20,964 nucleotides of DNA from an uncultured Pirellulaceae bacterium (GCA_934278005.1 CAKQWG010000045.1:1-20964); one strand, 5' to 3'. Shown: positions 1 to 8,173, numbered from the stretch's first letter. Notes: a model not told the origin generated them from the sequence alone. Translations and numbers: made by a program.

Positions 1-36
1 TCAACTGCTGCATCAACTGCTGCATCAACTGCTGCG
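1..36 (+). repeat. 12-bp tandem repeat coding for Ser-Thr-Ala-Ala
   Basis: Three consecutive 12-bp units (1-12, 13-24, 25-36) differ only in the last base. They lie in the reading frame of the RND exporter and encode STAA three times. The array begins at the window edge, so it may be longer. The repeat length is a multiple of three, so copy-number change would lengthen or shorten a flexible loop without breaking the frame. Confidence 0.85.
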
Positions 37-1224
37 TTAGCAGACGCGTCGCCAGTTAAAGCTGCCTCCGCAAATGCGGCCGACGTCAACACCGCAGTGG
101 CTCCCTCGCAAGCTCTCGGGATTTTCGTCAAGTCGCTATCGGCGTGCTTGACCAACGAATCGGTTAAGGTCACATGGTGGCATGATCCGTCGTCTTTACC
201 GCTGACCAAAGAGGCAGCGGTGTCGAGCGAGTGGGCCGACTACATCAAGCGCTATTCGGCTGTGGTCATCGCTCATCCGCATCCCGATTACGATTTGGAT
301 TTCATTCGCCAACAGCATCCGCATGTTATCGATGCCTCGGCCATGCTGGCTGAAAGCATAGCACCGCCCGATGCGTACAATCAAAACGTGGCCTCGCAGC
401 CTGTCGAACTACCGACGCATGCTGGTCAAATGGATGTGGTTTATACGGGTGTCGTACCCGTGGTATATAAAGCCCAGCGGACGCTGCTGGTGAGCCTGAT
501 CGAGAGCGTCGCATGGGCGTTTGTGCTGATTGCCGGAGTGATGGCCTGCCTGCTCTCGCCGGCGCGGACCTTCCTGGGTGCATTTCAGCCTCACAACGTT
601 TTGCAGTCGCTATGCTCAGGGGCCGTTTCGATGTTGCCCAACGTGTTTCCACTGGTGATAATTTTCGGCGCGATGGGGCATATGGGGACGCTGGTCGATA
701 TCGGGACTATGATGACCGCCAGTGTAGCCATGGGAGTAGCTGTCGACGATACAATCCACTTTCTGACGTGGTTCCGCGATGGACTGAAGAAGGGCTTGGA
801 CCGCAAGCAGGCGATATATGTGGCTTACAAGCACGTGGCACCGGCCATGACTCAAACCACCATTATCGCTGGCGTGGGCTTAAGCGTGTTTGCGATGAGT
901 ACCTTCACACCCACGCAGCGGTTCGGCACCTTAATGCTGACGCTGCTAGGGGCCGCACTGGTGGGCGACTTGATTTTCCTGCCAGCCATTTTGGCCAGTC
1001 CCGTTGGGCGACTGTTCATGCTCAGGGCTGCCCCACAGAGCGATCGCAGTGGCAGGACTGAGTTGGAACTGCTCGACGCGCAAGCCGTCAACCTCGCTCC
1101 ACGCCAAACTGTAATTCCGATGAACGCGGCCGTTGCCAGTGAAACCGCCACCGAGTTGGAATCGGCGATCAAGCCGCCGAATATGCTTAAGGCTCATTCA
1201 GCCCATGTCAGACGCCGAGTCTAA
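1..1224 (+). CDS. RND/MMPL-family exporter, C-terminal part (5' end outside window)
   Basis: The frame is open from the first base, so this is the last 407 residues of a longer protein; the GTG at 97 is an internal codon. The visible part starts in an Ala/Ser/Thr-rich stretch (residues 1-32), continues as a soluble, probably periplasmic, segment to about residue 155, and then has several hydrophobic segments. The segment MGVAVDDTIHF (residues 244-254) followed by a TWFRDGL loop and the TQTTIIAGVG and GTLMLTLLGAALVGDLIFLPA segments is characteristic of the last transmembrane bundle of RND permeases of the MMPL/hydrophobe exporter group. These are proton-driven inner-membrane exporters. The hydrophilic tail (about 340-407) is weakly conserved in such proteins. 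Substrate cannot be told from the sequence. The next gene follows 161 bp later on the same strand. Confidence 0.85.
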   Translation, partial: STAASTAASTAALADASPVKAASANAADVNTAVAPSQALGIFVKSLSACLTNESVKVTWWHDPSSLPLTKEAAVSSEWADYIKRYSAVVIAHPHPDYDLDFIRQQHPHVIDASAMLAESIAPPDAYNQNVASQPVELPTHAGQMDVVYTGVVPVVYKAQRTLLVSLIESVAWAFVLIAGVMACLLSPARTFLGAFQPHNVLQSLCSGAVSMLPNVFPLVIIFGAMGHMGTLVDIGTMMTASVAMGVAVDDTIHFLTWFRDGLKKGLDRKQAIYVAYKHVAPAMTQTTIIAGVGLSVFAMSTFTPTQRFGTLMLTLLGAALVGDLIFLPAILASPVGRLFMLRAAPQSDRSGRTELELLDAQAVNLAPRQTVIPMNAAVASETATELESAIKPPNMLKAHSAHVRRRV

Positions 1225-1385
1225 GCCGTCACCTGCCAAATGGCCTAGCGTTTGCATATGACTAGCCAAGCGATTGCACCGGGTACAATACCTGAACCGA
1301 GGAAACGAGTTTGGGGGAACCTGTCGTCCACGCGTGTGGGAGGCAAGCGTGCATCGCTGGTTTGTTTATTCAACTTAGGACTAGT

Positions 1386-2267
1386 ATGAAAATTGGTAGA
1401 TGGGGCGGCATAAACGTCTATGTTCACTGGACGTTTTGGCTTTTAATCGCCTTCTATTTAGTAACTGTTTCAATGGCCAGCGGCCCGGTGGCAGGCATTG
1501 CGGCCGCTGCATTCGTGCTGAGCGTCTTCGCTTGTGTGGCTTTGCACGAATTTGGCCATGCGGGAGCGGCGGGGTACTTCGGTATTCGCACGCTCGACAT
1601 CACGCTCTTGCCCATTGGCGGCATGGCGCGGTTGGAAAGTCTGCCTGAGAAGCCCTATCAGGAGTTGGTGGTGGCTTTGGCAGGCCCTGCTGTCAATTTT
1701 GTCATTGCGGCAGCCCTCCTGCCATTTGTCCTGTTGGTCGGCGCCTCTATGCCCGATACGCGCACAGAGATGTTCAGTCTGGGATTCGCCGAACAGTTGT
1801 TAGTAGCTAATGTGATCCTGGCCGTCTTTAACATGCTACCAGCCTTCCCCATGGACGGCGGGCGTGTGCTGCGCAGTTTGCTGGCCATGCGCATGGGGCA
1901 TCTGCGGGCAACCGAAGTGGCCGCTCGCGTGGGGCGTTGGATGGCGCTGTTTCTTGGCTTGCTGGGGATCTACTACAGTTGGATGTTGGTGCTGCTGGCC
2001 GTGTTTGTATTCATGGCTGGCACCGCTGAGTTGCTGGCCGCGCGCGTCCGCGCCATGGGGCAGGGATTTGAGCCTGCGGCCCAACCTCGATCGGCAAGTT
2101 TTCAGCGGTGGCAGACCGCCGATTGGCCGCCGCGCAGCAGTTCAGCTTGGCCGCAGTCCAACACGTCACCTTGGGACAACTCCGACGACATTATCGAAGG
2201 TGAAGTCATCGATGTCCAGGAGATCCCCCCGCGCATCGGCGATACATCTCACCGCGACGCCAGCTAG
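1386..2267 (+). CDS. Site-2-type M50 zinc metalloprotease, membrane-embedded
   Basis: A 293-residue intramembrane protease of the M50 (S2P/SpoIVFB-like) family, expected to cleave membrane-bound substrates inside the bilayer. The zinc-binding HEFGH lies at residues 54-58 in a hydrophobic segment, and the second metal-binding motif NMLPAFPMDGGR at 149-160 supplies Asp157. Further hydrophobic segments lie at about 16-50, 93-120, 136-150 and 185-212. I chose ATG 1386, which has AGGA 5 nt upstream, over the TTG at 1311: the protein then starts with MKIGRWGGINVYVHW, the usual N-terminus of this family. No CBS or PDZ domain is present. Instead a roughly 70-residue polar tail ends in an acidic IIEGEVIDVQEIPPR stretch. 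Substrate unknown; the tail could bind a partner or be a regulatory extension. Confidence 0.9.
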   Translation: MKIGRWGGINVYVHWTFWLLIAFYLVTVSMASGPVAGIAAAAFVLSVFACVALHEFGHAGAAGYFGIRTLDITLLPIGGMARLESLPEKPYQELVVALAGPAVNFVIAAALLPFVLLVGASMPDTRTEMFSLGFAEQLLVANVILAVFNMLPAFPMDGGRVLRSLLAMRMGHLRATEVAARVGRWMALFLGLLGIYYSWMLVLLAVFVFMAGTAELLAARVRAMGQGFEPAAQPRSASFQRWQTADWPPRSSSAWPQSNTSPWDNSDDIIEGEVIDVQEIPPRIGDTSHRDAS

Positions 2268-2353
2268 GATTTAGTCGCTCGCCGGCCCGTGCATAGTTAC
2301 GGCGGACTCGAGCACGTAAGTTCGGAAGCGAGCACTGCGGCGTTACGGCGAGC

Positions 2354-3451
2354 TCACTTGGCCTTGTCGATCGCATCGATCAGCGATTGGACATCGGCTT
2401 CGGTCATGCGCTTGCGAGTCGTATTGAGCATGTGGGCAACTCGAAATGCCCGAGCTCATCCGTTTCCGTCGAGCCACCAAAGCGATCGCTCCAGGTGCCG
2501 TGTTCCATATCTGGAACACTCACTCCATACATGAGCTTTTGTCCTGCGACCGGTTGGTTGGCGTCGTCGAGCAAGCGTCCGCGCGCCACACCGACGGGTT
2601 CCAAATGAATGACGAACGTCTGCTTGGTATCGCCGACTTCGACGATGGCCGCTTGGCTACTATCCGCGTTGATGGCGTGCACATAGGTTTCTTCTTCGCG
2701 GCGACGCACTCTAAATTTTCCATCCTGGCCGGTTGTCGCCTGCCAGTCCCTGCCATTAAAGTTACGCGGCACTCCTGAGGCCTTCGCATCGGCGACCGCT
2801 TGTGACGTCTCGCGGTCGATCACGATTCCCACCAGTTCCACCTCCGGCTGAACCTTGGTAGAGACATCCAATTCGATTTCGGGTTGGCCTGCAATCGTGA
2901 ACTTTTCCGCTTTTTCTTGTTGTGGTGGCCGAAGATCAAACTCTCCATCGCCGAGTAGAAACTCAAACTGACCAAGCTCGTTGGTCGTGGCGTAATACTG
3001 CTGGATCGGCTGGATGTTGTTGGTCGACGACTTCGACTTCGACCGTTCGCTGCTGCTGCTCGAGTTGTATCTCAATGCCTTCGGTCACTCGCTGGCTTTG
3101 TTCCCAAGCAAAGCGATGAAAGGCACTCTGCTGTTCATCTTGGCTGGTGGCGGTGAATTGCAATTGAGCAAGAGCTGCAGGCAATATGCGAACGACGAAA
3201 TCGAACCGTCCATCGGCGTCGGCGGTTAGCCTGGCATGGATACCACTGGGGCCCGGCACGTGAACGTCTAACTTCGCCTGGCTGGCGGGCATTCCGTCAA
3301 CCAGCACGACTTGTCCAGTGATGTGGTTCGCCTGAGCGTCCGCTCTGCCCAGACCATTGTCGGGCTCGTTAGCAACTGCACCAGCGACCAACAACACCTG
3401 GACAACTGACAGGATGCTCGGCCATTGCAAGATACGCTTGGGCAATAACAT
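2354..3451 (-). pseudogene. Secreted carboxypeptidase-regulatory-like (CpRegD) domain protein, frameshifted
   Basis: The 5' part (from ATG 3451) encodes a signal peptide ending in VAGAVA-NEP and a first beta-sandwich domain (GQVVLVDGMPASQAKLDVHVPG...DADGRFDFVV). This frame runs on meaninglessly to a stop at 2963, while the homologous continuation (YYATTNELGQFEFLLGDGEFDLRPP...) appears in another frame from about 3000 down to 2404, with two more such domains (ELVGIVIDRETSQAVADAKASG..., GRLLDDANQPVAGQKL...DELGHFEL). Close to 2430 sense switches again, to a tail reading ARAFRVAHMLNTTRK...SLIDAIDKAK with a stop at 2354-2356, in the same frame as the 5' part. Two frame changes imply either decay or sequencing errors. 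A functional copy would be an exported protein with tandem beta-sandwich repeats, of unknown role. The tail may belong to a different, mostly deleted gene. Confidence 0.65.
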
Positions 3452-3728
3452 AGCTGTGTGCCTTTCAATGGAACTAGTCGCGAAAGTTAGTTGGGAGGAA
3501 CGATGCCGTGCCTCTGACAGTGCTGCGTTAAAGTCAATACTATCACACTCACTTCAGAATAACTGTCGGTAGTCCAGCCGACTGCCGCAATCCATAGATC
3601 CTTGACTCTAGTTGCACGGCGGGCGGTAGTTTGAGCTTTATTCAATACGTTAGTGGCTTCAGAGTCAGCCTTGGAATATATTGAACGGCACGAGTCACAC
3701 CATCAAACTTTCAAAACGGGTTGCTAGA

Positions 3729-4071
3729 ATGTCAAACTGCGTCATGGTCCGCTTATTAACGGCGGCTTGTTTTCTCTGGCTACCCTCTTTCGCCGTTGGC
3801 CAAGAAGCCAAATTGGAGAAGCTACTGCACCGCTCTCCATCGCCTGCGAATGCGGTCGGATATATGCACATACCTACGTTGAAACAATTGCTGGCGGGTG
3901 CCAATATTTCTCTTCCCATCGCTGATGAAGTGGAAGAACGGCGACTCTTACGGCGTGGGCCGGCAGTCACTGGCTGAGGTAGGCAGCTATCAGCAAGCCA
4001 TGGCGGTAGTCGATAAGTTGACCGGGGAAGTGCGGCGAGCGATGACGGAAAAGTATCAGACTCGATTCTAG
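3729..4071 (+). pseudogene. Secreted hypothetical protein, internally deleted remnant
   Basis: From ATG 3729 the frame encodes a signal peptide (MSNCVMVRLLTAACFLWLPS, then FAVGQEA) followed by a segment with PSPANAVGYMHIPTLKQLLAGANISLPIADEVEE. This resembles the start of a family of exported proteins in planctomycetes that I recall but cannot name. The frame then ends soon after, at 3975-3977. An overlapping +1 frame from about 3928 to the stop at 4069-4071 reads like a real protein C-terminus (SYQQAMAVVDKLTGEVRRAM, then TEKYQTRF). The simplest reading is a gene whose central part has been lost by a deletion that also changed frame. Alternatively the 83-residue product from ATG 3729 is expressed as a short secreted protein. 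It lies next to another broken gene. Confidence 0.45.
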
Positions 4072-4086
4072 CGAGCGGCCAGTGTT

Positions 4087-4145
4087 GTAGACCGCTCCGC
4101 GGTCCTTGCGCAGATTGTCGTAGACGGCTCCGCGGTCCTTGCGCA
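4087..4145. repeat. Two copies of a 26-bp direct repeat (period 33 bp)
   Basis: Copies at 4087-4112 and 4120-4145 differ at one base (C/G) and share the core CTCCGCGGTCCTTGCGCA, spaced by 7 bp. Read on the minus strand the array encodes LRKDRGAVYDN in tandem (11 residues per 33 bp), but I see no convincing gene around it. It fits an intergenic repeat. Confidence 0.7.
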
Positions 4146-4263
4146 ATCTGTTGCAAGCAGCGTAGCTGTCGGCTGGCTTCGGTAGTGAGAGAAGTTGATT
4201 AGGCGTGGTTAGGAGCTGCGGGATACCGATGGCGGAGCGATCAGCGACGCTCAATCAGGCCAC

Positions 4264-4290
4264 GAAAAAACCCTGGGAAACCCAGGGTTT
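4264..4290 (-). terminator. Rho-independent terminator downstream of tRNA-Glu
   Basis: A perfect 10-bp stem (4268-4277 with 4281-4290) and a 3-nt loop are followed on the minus strand by a run of T (positions 4270 to 4265). It lies about 36 bp beyond the 3' end of the tRNA, in the right orientation to end its transcript. Confidence 0.9.
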
Positions 4291-4325
4291 GAAGGATCTG
4301 AATGGTTACAGATCAAATATGCTAG

Positions 4326-4398
4326 TGACCCCTATGGGAATCGAACCCATGTTGCCGCCGTGAAAGGGCAGTGTCCTAGACCGCTAGACGAAGGGGCC
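4326..4398 (-). tRNA. tRNA-Glu (anticodon UUC)
   Basis: The minus strand folds into a full 73-nt cloverleaf. The acceptor stem pairs GGCCCCU with AGGGGUC (one G-U pair) with discriminator A at 4326. The anticodon stem is CUGCC/GGCGG with loop CUUUCAC, giving anticodon UUC (complement at 4362-4364), and the T arm is AUGGG-UUCGAUU-CCCAU. The 3' CCA is not encoded. It decodes GAA/GAG and also supplies Glu-tRNA for tetrapyrrole synthesis in organisms using the C5 route. A strong terminator follows. Confidence 0.97.
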
Positions 4399-4514
4399 GT
4401 ACATTCGCTGGCTTGTGCCGTTGAATGAAGCAACAGTTTTAGCACTCCAGGGCAGACCGGTCAAGGGTGCTCTGCAACTAAAAAGGGTGTTAAAGGCAAT
4501 GTTAAAAACAATGA

Positions 4515-4562
4515 GAGCCCATATCGATCGCGCTGACGTTTTAGCGCGACGGATATAGGCTC
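4515..4562. terminator. Long hairpin after csrA, probable (bidirectional) terminator
   Basis: An interrupted inverted repeat: outer arm GAGCC-ATATC pairs with GATAT-GGCTC at the ends (4515 and 4562), and inner arm CGCGCT (4529-4534) pairs with AGCGCG (4543-4548). T-rich tracts flank it in both directions (about 4564-4576 on +, about 4510-4500 on -). It lies 60 bp past the csrA stop codon and upstream of the tRNA gene, so it can end csrA transcripts. Confidence 0.65.
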
Positions 4563-4622
4563 TGATTTTCTTTTTTAAATGAAAATCGACTCGCATTGTT
4601 GCGGGAATGCGGTCGATTTGCT

Positions 4623-4829
4623 TTAATCTTGAGTAGAACTGGCGCTCGAGGCGTCGTCAGCCTGCTGACTACGTTGAATAGCATCGTAGACTTCGCGGCG
4701 ATGGACCGGCACCTCGCGTGGGGCTTCGACTCCGAGTCGCACCTTGTCTCCACGAATCTCAACGACAACAATAGTGATGTCGTTATTGATAACGATGCTC
4801 TCGTTCTTTTTGCGAGAAAGTACTAACAT
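4623..4829 (-). CDS. csrA: CsrA carbon storage / translational regulator
   Basis: A 68-residue protein beginning [20 protein letters not shown], with [20 protein letters not shown] and [10 protein letters not shown] following. This is the full CsrA/RsmA fold of five beta strands plus a helix. CsrA dimers bind GGA-containing hairpins in mRNA leaders and block or modify translation, classically of flagellar, storage and biofilm genes. The RNA-binding Leu4 and the Arg44-equivalent region (VPVHRREV) are present. A C-terminal low-complexity tail ([13 protein letters not shown]) is extra. The start ATG is preceded by AAGGAAGGG 4 nt upstream, a strong ribosome site that itself contains a GGA. No fliW or flagellin gene lies next to it, unlike many flagellated bacteria, but a flagellar operon is in the same window. 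Confidence 0.95.
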   Translation of the reverse strand: MLVLSRKKNESIVINNDITIVVVEIRGDKVRLGVEAPREVPVHRREVYDAIQRSQQADDASSASSTQD

Positions 4830-4947
4830 CAGACCCTTCCTTTGGATTATGGCTCCGGGCCGATTCCTGCTCTTGGATGCTCGGCTTGCAATTTTTCGCC
4901 CAATGGCGGATTCTCAGCCAGATTACAATTCATGGCTTACTACATTC

Positions 4948-4975
4948 ACTCTACGCACAAAGTAGCCCGAGTCAA
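4948..4975 (-). promoter_or_regulatory. Candidate sigma70-type promoter for csrA
   Basis: On the minus strand TTGACT (4975-4970) and TAGAGT (4953-4948) are separated by 16 bp. This would give a leader of roughly 110 nt before csrA. Match is moderate (5/6 and 4/6 to E. coli consensus), and planctomycete promoters are poorly known, so this is only a candidate. Confidence 0.25.
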
Positions 4976-5084
4976 GAAATCCAAGCCCACTTGGCGATCT
5001 TTTTGTGTCTTTTTCGCAATTTCTGCCATAAATAGTCTCCCGCTCCGCCTCGCTGGCCCGTAAGTCCGCCAAGAAAAGAGCCTT

Positions 5085-6737
5085 ATGAGTGTTACGACAA
5101 TTGGAGGGGGTGGGCGGATCCGGGCGCAGTTTGCCACCGCTTTGGAACTGTTGATCTACCTGTGCCTGATCTTTTTGTGCACGACAGCGGCCGTGCCAGG
5201 GATCAACGAGTCGCACTATCTGCCTAAGGCAAAGCACCTGTGGGATCCCAGCTTTGCGCCGGGAGATCTGTTTCTGGAGTCCCATGACTCTCACTACCTG
5301 ACGAGCATGCTGGCTGGACTGGCCGCTCGCTGGCTGCCACTGGCAGCGGTCGCTTGGCTGGGGCGGGTGCTGAGCTGGCTGCTGTTGGCCGGAGCTTGGC
5401 AACAGCTGCGTGGCAGTCTGCGACTGCCGATGTGGGCCAGCGCCACGGCCCTGCTCGGATGGCTGCTGGCAATCCACTACGGCAATTGGGCCGGCGAGTG
5501 GGTTGTGGGAGGTTTCGAGGCCAAGACCATTGCCTATCCTTTGGTTTTGCTGGGCGTAGCCCAGGTCATCTCGGGGAATTGGAATTGGGTCTGGCTGTGT
5601 ATGGGATCCGCCATGATGTGGCATCCGCTAGTCGGCGGTTGGGCGGGGCTGAGTGCGGGGATCGTGTGGCTGGTTCAGCCCCGGCTGGCTCAGCGTGTGC
5701 TGCAGCAGCTTCCCTGGCTGGCTGCAGGGGCCGCCTTGGCACTGCTCGGCATCGCGCCAGCGCTGAGCGGTTTGTCGGGGCCAGACGTTATCGAGCGCGT
5801 CAGTGCAGCCCAAGTGCACGTCTACTTGCGACTGCCGCACCATCTGGCTCCACAGCTCTTTGCGCCCGAACGACACTGGGCTGCCGCGGTGACCCTAGCC
5901 GCTTTTTCATGTGTCACCGCGCTGTTTTTGAGAACCAAAAAAACGCTGCCGCCGGAGCTTGCGGCGGGCGGCAGTCGCTTGCTGGGGATAGGCTGGCTGG
6001 CGGTGCTATTTGCTCTGGCCGGGTGGACCATCGATGCGCTGCTGACCCAGGCTCGCCCCGACATAGCAGCCCGCCTGCTGCGGTTCTACTGGTTTCGTTG
6101 GGCGGACGTTGCAGTCCCCCTTGCCGGATCGCTGTTGTTGTGGCGTTTGCTGCTCGCCCCATTGCCCGCGCGCGGCGCTCGCCACGCCGCGATAGCCTGC
6201 GTCTTGTTGCTAACTGCGGTCGGGTTCGTTAATCAGTTGCAGCTGGGCCCACAACGCATCGTGCCAGCCGCGGATCGATTGGTGGTCGAGTCCGTGGGCA
6301 AGAATGCGATTGAGACCGATCGCTATATCGACTGGTTAGCCGTCTGCCAATGGATTCGAGAGAACACGCCTGAGGACTCACTGTGGTTGACGCCCAAGTA
6401 TCAGCAATCGTTTAAATGGCATGCGCAGCGGGCTGAAGTAGTGTGTTGGAAGGACGTCCCGCAGGACAATGCCGCAGTCATCGAGTGGTATCACCGCATA
6501 CAAGCCTGCGAGCCGCCGCGATCGGCCGACGGCAGCATTCAGGAGTGGACTACCGATAGATTGCTCGACTTAAGCGCTCAGTATGGCTTCCGCTGGGTGC
6601 TACTGGACCGGACCTACCAGTCGCAGCCGCCGGCTCTGGAGATGATGTATCCGGTTATGGAGCAGGGGCAATATATCGACAATCGATCATTTGCGGTGAT
6701 GCGCATTCCTGATGCGCTCCTGCCAGCTCAGCCCTGA
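5085..6737 (+). CDS. Polytopic membrane protein of unknown function, planctomycete type
   Basis: 550 residues with about ten hydrophobic segments between residues 15 and 385, then a soluble C-terminal domain of about 160 residues. The first loop carries NESHYLPKAKHLWDPSFAPGDLFLES, a layout (short helix, then an extracytoplasmic loop with acidic and aromatic residues) seen in membrane glycosyltransferase-like proteins. The C-terminal part has WIRENTPEDSLWLTPKYQQSFKWHAQRAEV. It may match the family labelled DUF6798, from memory and unverified. ATG 5085 is the only plausible start; the upstream AAGAAAAGAG is a weak ribosome site. It is transcribed away from csrA, with 255 bp between them. I see no catalytic motif strong enough to assign a reaction. 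Confidence 0.85.
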   Translation: MSVTTIGGGGRIRAQFATALELLIYLCLIFLCTTAAVPGINESHYLPKAKHLWDPSFAPGDLFLESHDSHYLTSMLAGLAARWLPLAAVAWLGRVLSWLLLAGAWQQLRGSLRLPMWASATALLGWLLAIHYGNWAGEWVVGGFEAKTIAYPLVLLGVAQVISGNWNWVWLCMGSAMMWHPLVGGWAGLSAGIVWLVQPRLAQRVLQQLPWLAAGAALALLGIAPALSGLSGPDVIERVSAAQVHVYLRLPHHLAPQLFAPERHWAAAVTLAAFSCVTALFLRTKKTLPPELAAGGSRLLGIGWLAVLFALAGWTIDALLTQARPDIAARLLRFYWFRWADVAVPLAGSLLLWRLLLAPLPARGARHAAIACVLLLTAVGFVNQLQLGPQRIVPAADRLVVESVGKNAIETDRYIDWLAVCQWIRENTPEDSLWLTPKYQQSFKWHAQRAEVVCWKDVPQDNAAVIEWYHRIQACEPPRSADGSIQEWTTDRLLDLSAQYGFRWVLLDRTYQSQPPALEMMYPVMEQGQYIDNRSFAVMRIPDALLPAQP

Positions 6738-6988
6738 TCAAAGATTGTTTATGGGGCTTGCATTCGTGTACCGAACTCGTTGTCGGCTAGGCACGTAACA
6801 GGAGTCGTTGAAAAACGGACTGCTGAGATAGCCGATTTGCCGCTAGCCACGGTTCGCTCGGTATAGCAAAGTACCGCGGCTAGACTCAAAAATGATCGAA
6901 TAATCCGCATTTAATAAGCCGTAGGCAGCCCTCCACGAGCCCGGGGGTGGCGTGTGCAGCAAGGCTGTGCCGTAACAGCGCTGCGCTC

Positions 6989-7018
6989 GTTACGAGCCTA
7001 CGGGTTACGAGCCTACGG
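6989..7018. repeat. 15-bp perfect tandem duplication at the 3' end of the protease gene
   Basis: GTTACGAGCCTACGG occurs at 6989-7003 and again at 7004-7018. The second copy contains the stop codon of the minus-strand protease gene (7013-7015) and its last codon. The 275-bp gap between the membrane protein and the protease otherwise holds no feature I can support. Confidence 0.85.
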
Positions 7019-8143
7019 ATCGGATTGACCGAGGGTAACGGGCACGGTGATTTTTCGACCTTCGCGGACGATGCCTAGGCGGACGGTATCGCCTGGGTTC
7101 TTGCGTTCAATGTGCATCAATAGGTCGTCGGCGGTCCGCACCGGTTGATCGTCGATGGACTGGATTAGATCCGCGGCCGATGTATCGATCGAACTCTGTT
7201 CATAGCGGTAAGGACCCTGTCTGAGCGTCTTGGTGACCAATCGAAAGCCTTGCAAGCCAGCCTTTTCAGCTGGGCCGCCACTGGCTACATCAACGATTAA
7301 AAGTCCAGAATCATTCTCATAAACGCGGGTGATACCGATGGTGGGGCGTATGATCCGTCCATGGCTGATCAGCTGAGGCACGATGCGTTCGAGCGTACTG
7401 ACAGGAATGGCAAAACCGACTCCCGAGCTATCGCCACTGCTGCTCATAATCGCGGTCGCCATGCCGATCAACTGGCCGCGGGTATTGAGCAGTGGTCCGC
7501 CGGAATTGCCTTGATTTAGATCAGCGTCGATTTGTATCAGCGCACGCATGGTCCTTCGGGCTCGCGACGGAATCTGACGATTGAGACTTGAGATCATGCC
7601 CGTCGACATAGTGCGTTCGAGTCCAAATGGATTGCCGATAGCGTAGATCTTTTGTCCAACGCGCAGACTTTGTGAGGTTCCCCAGCTCAATGGGATGAGC
7701 TGATCTTCGGGGGCATCAATTTTTAGGACCGCGATGTCTGTATCGGGATCTTGTCCCACCAACACGGCAGGATAGGACAGGCCGTTGAACAAGCTGACTG
7801 AGATCTCCTTGGCTCCGTCGATAACGTGTTGGTTGGTCACAATCATGCCACTGGTATCCAGAACGGACCCGCTGCCAGAGCCTTCGCGCATCGATAGCTG
7901 CTGGAATGACTCGATACCCACCGACCGTGTCGCGATGTGGACCACGCTACGATTGCAGTGCTCGTATACGGCGATGTTGACTCGCTCCTCAGGCAGTAGC
8001 TGATCAGTTAAGCTATCCGCGCGTGGACTGGCGGCAACTTCGCCCGCTGGCGGAAGGGCTGGCAACTGGGCATATAGGTGCATGGAACAGGCCATACAAA
8101 CGATGATCATCATTAGTCCAGTGCTCACGATAGGCTGGCGCAT
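7013..8143 (-). CDS. HtrA/Deg-type serine protease with one PDZ domain
   Basis: A 376-residue exported trypsin-like protease of family S1C, likely acting on misfolded proteins in the periplasm. From ATG 8143 there is a signal peptide (MRQPIVSTGLMMIIVCMACS), then the protease domain with the triad His106 (IVTNQHV), Asp136 (DPDTDIAVLKID) and Ser214 (QGNSGGPL), and one PDZ domain at about 265-370. The PDZ domain has a long insert after GPAEKAGL. I moved the start from TTG 8152 to ATG 8143, because AGGAG (8158-8154) is 10 nt from the ATG but only 1 nt from the TTG. It begins 30 bp after the beta-RFAP synthase stop codon on the same strand and may share its transcript, though a stress-regulated promoter of its own is possible. 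Confidence 0.93.
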   Translation of the reverse strand: MRQPIVSTGLMMIIVCMACSMHLYAQLPALPPAGEVAASPRADSLTDQLLPEERVNIAVYEHCNRSVVHIATRSVGIESFQQLSMREGSGSGSVLDTSGMIVTNQHVIDGAKEISVSLFNGLSYPAVLVGQDPDTDIAVLKIDAPEDQLIPLSWGTSQSLRVGQKIYAIGNPFGLERTMSTGMISSLNRQIPSRARRTMRALIQIDADLNQGNSGGPLLNTRGQLIGMATAIMSSSGDSSGVGFAIPVSTLERIVPQLISHGRIIRPTIGITRVYENDSGLLIVDVASGGPAEKAGLQGFRLVTKTLRQGPYRYEQSSIDTSAADLIQSIDDQPVRTADDLLMHIERKNPGDTVRLGIVREGRKITVPVTLGQSDP

Positions 8144-8173
8144 GACGTTCAAACTCCTGCTTATAAAGGTCGA

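Noticed and set aside
3967..4254. Minus-strand 95-residue open frame containing LRKDRGAVYDN repeats
   Set aside because: It overlaps the remnant on the other strand, has no ribosome site, and its only pattern comes from the 33-bp repeat.
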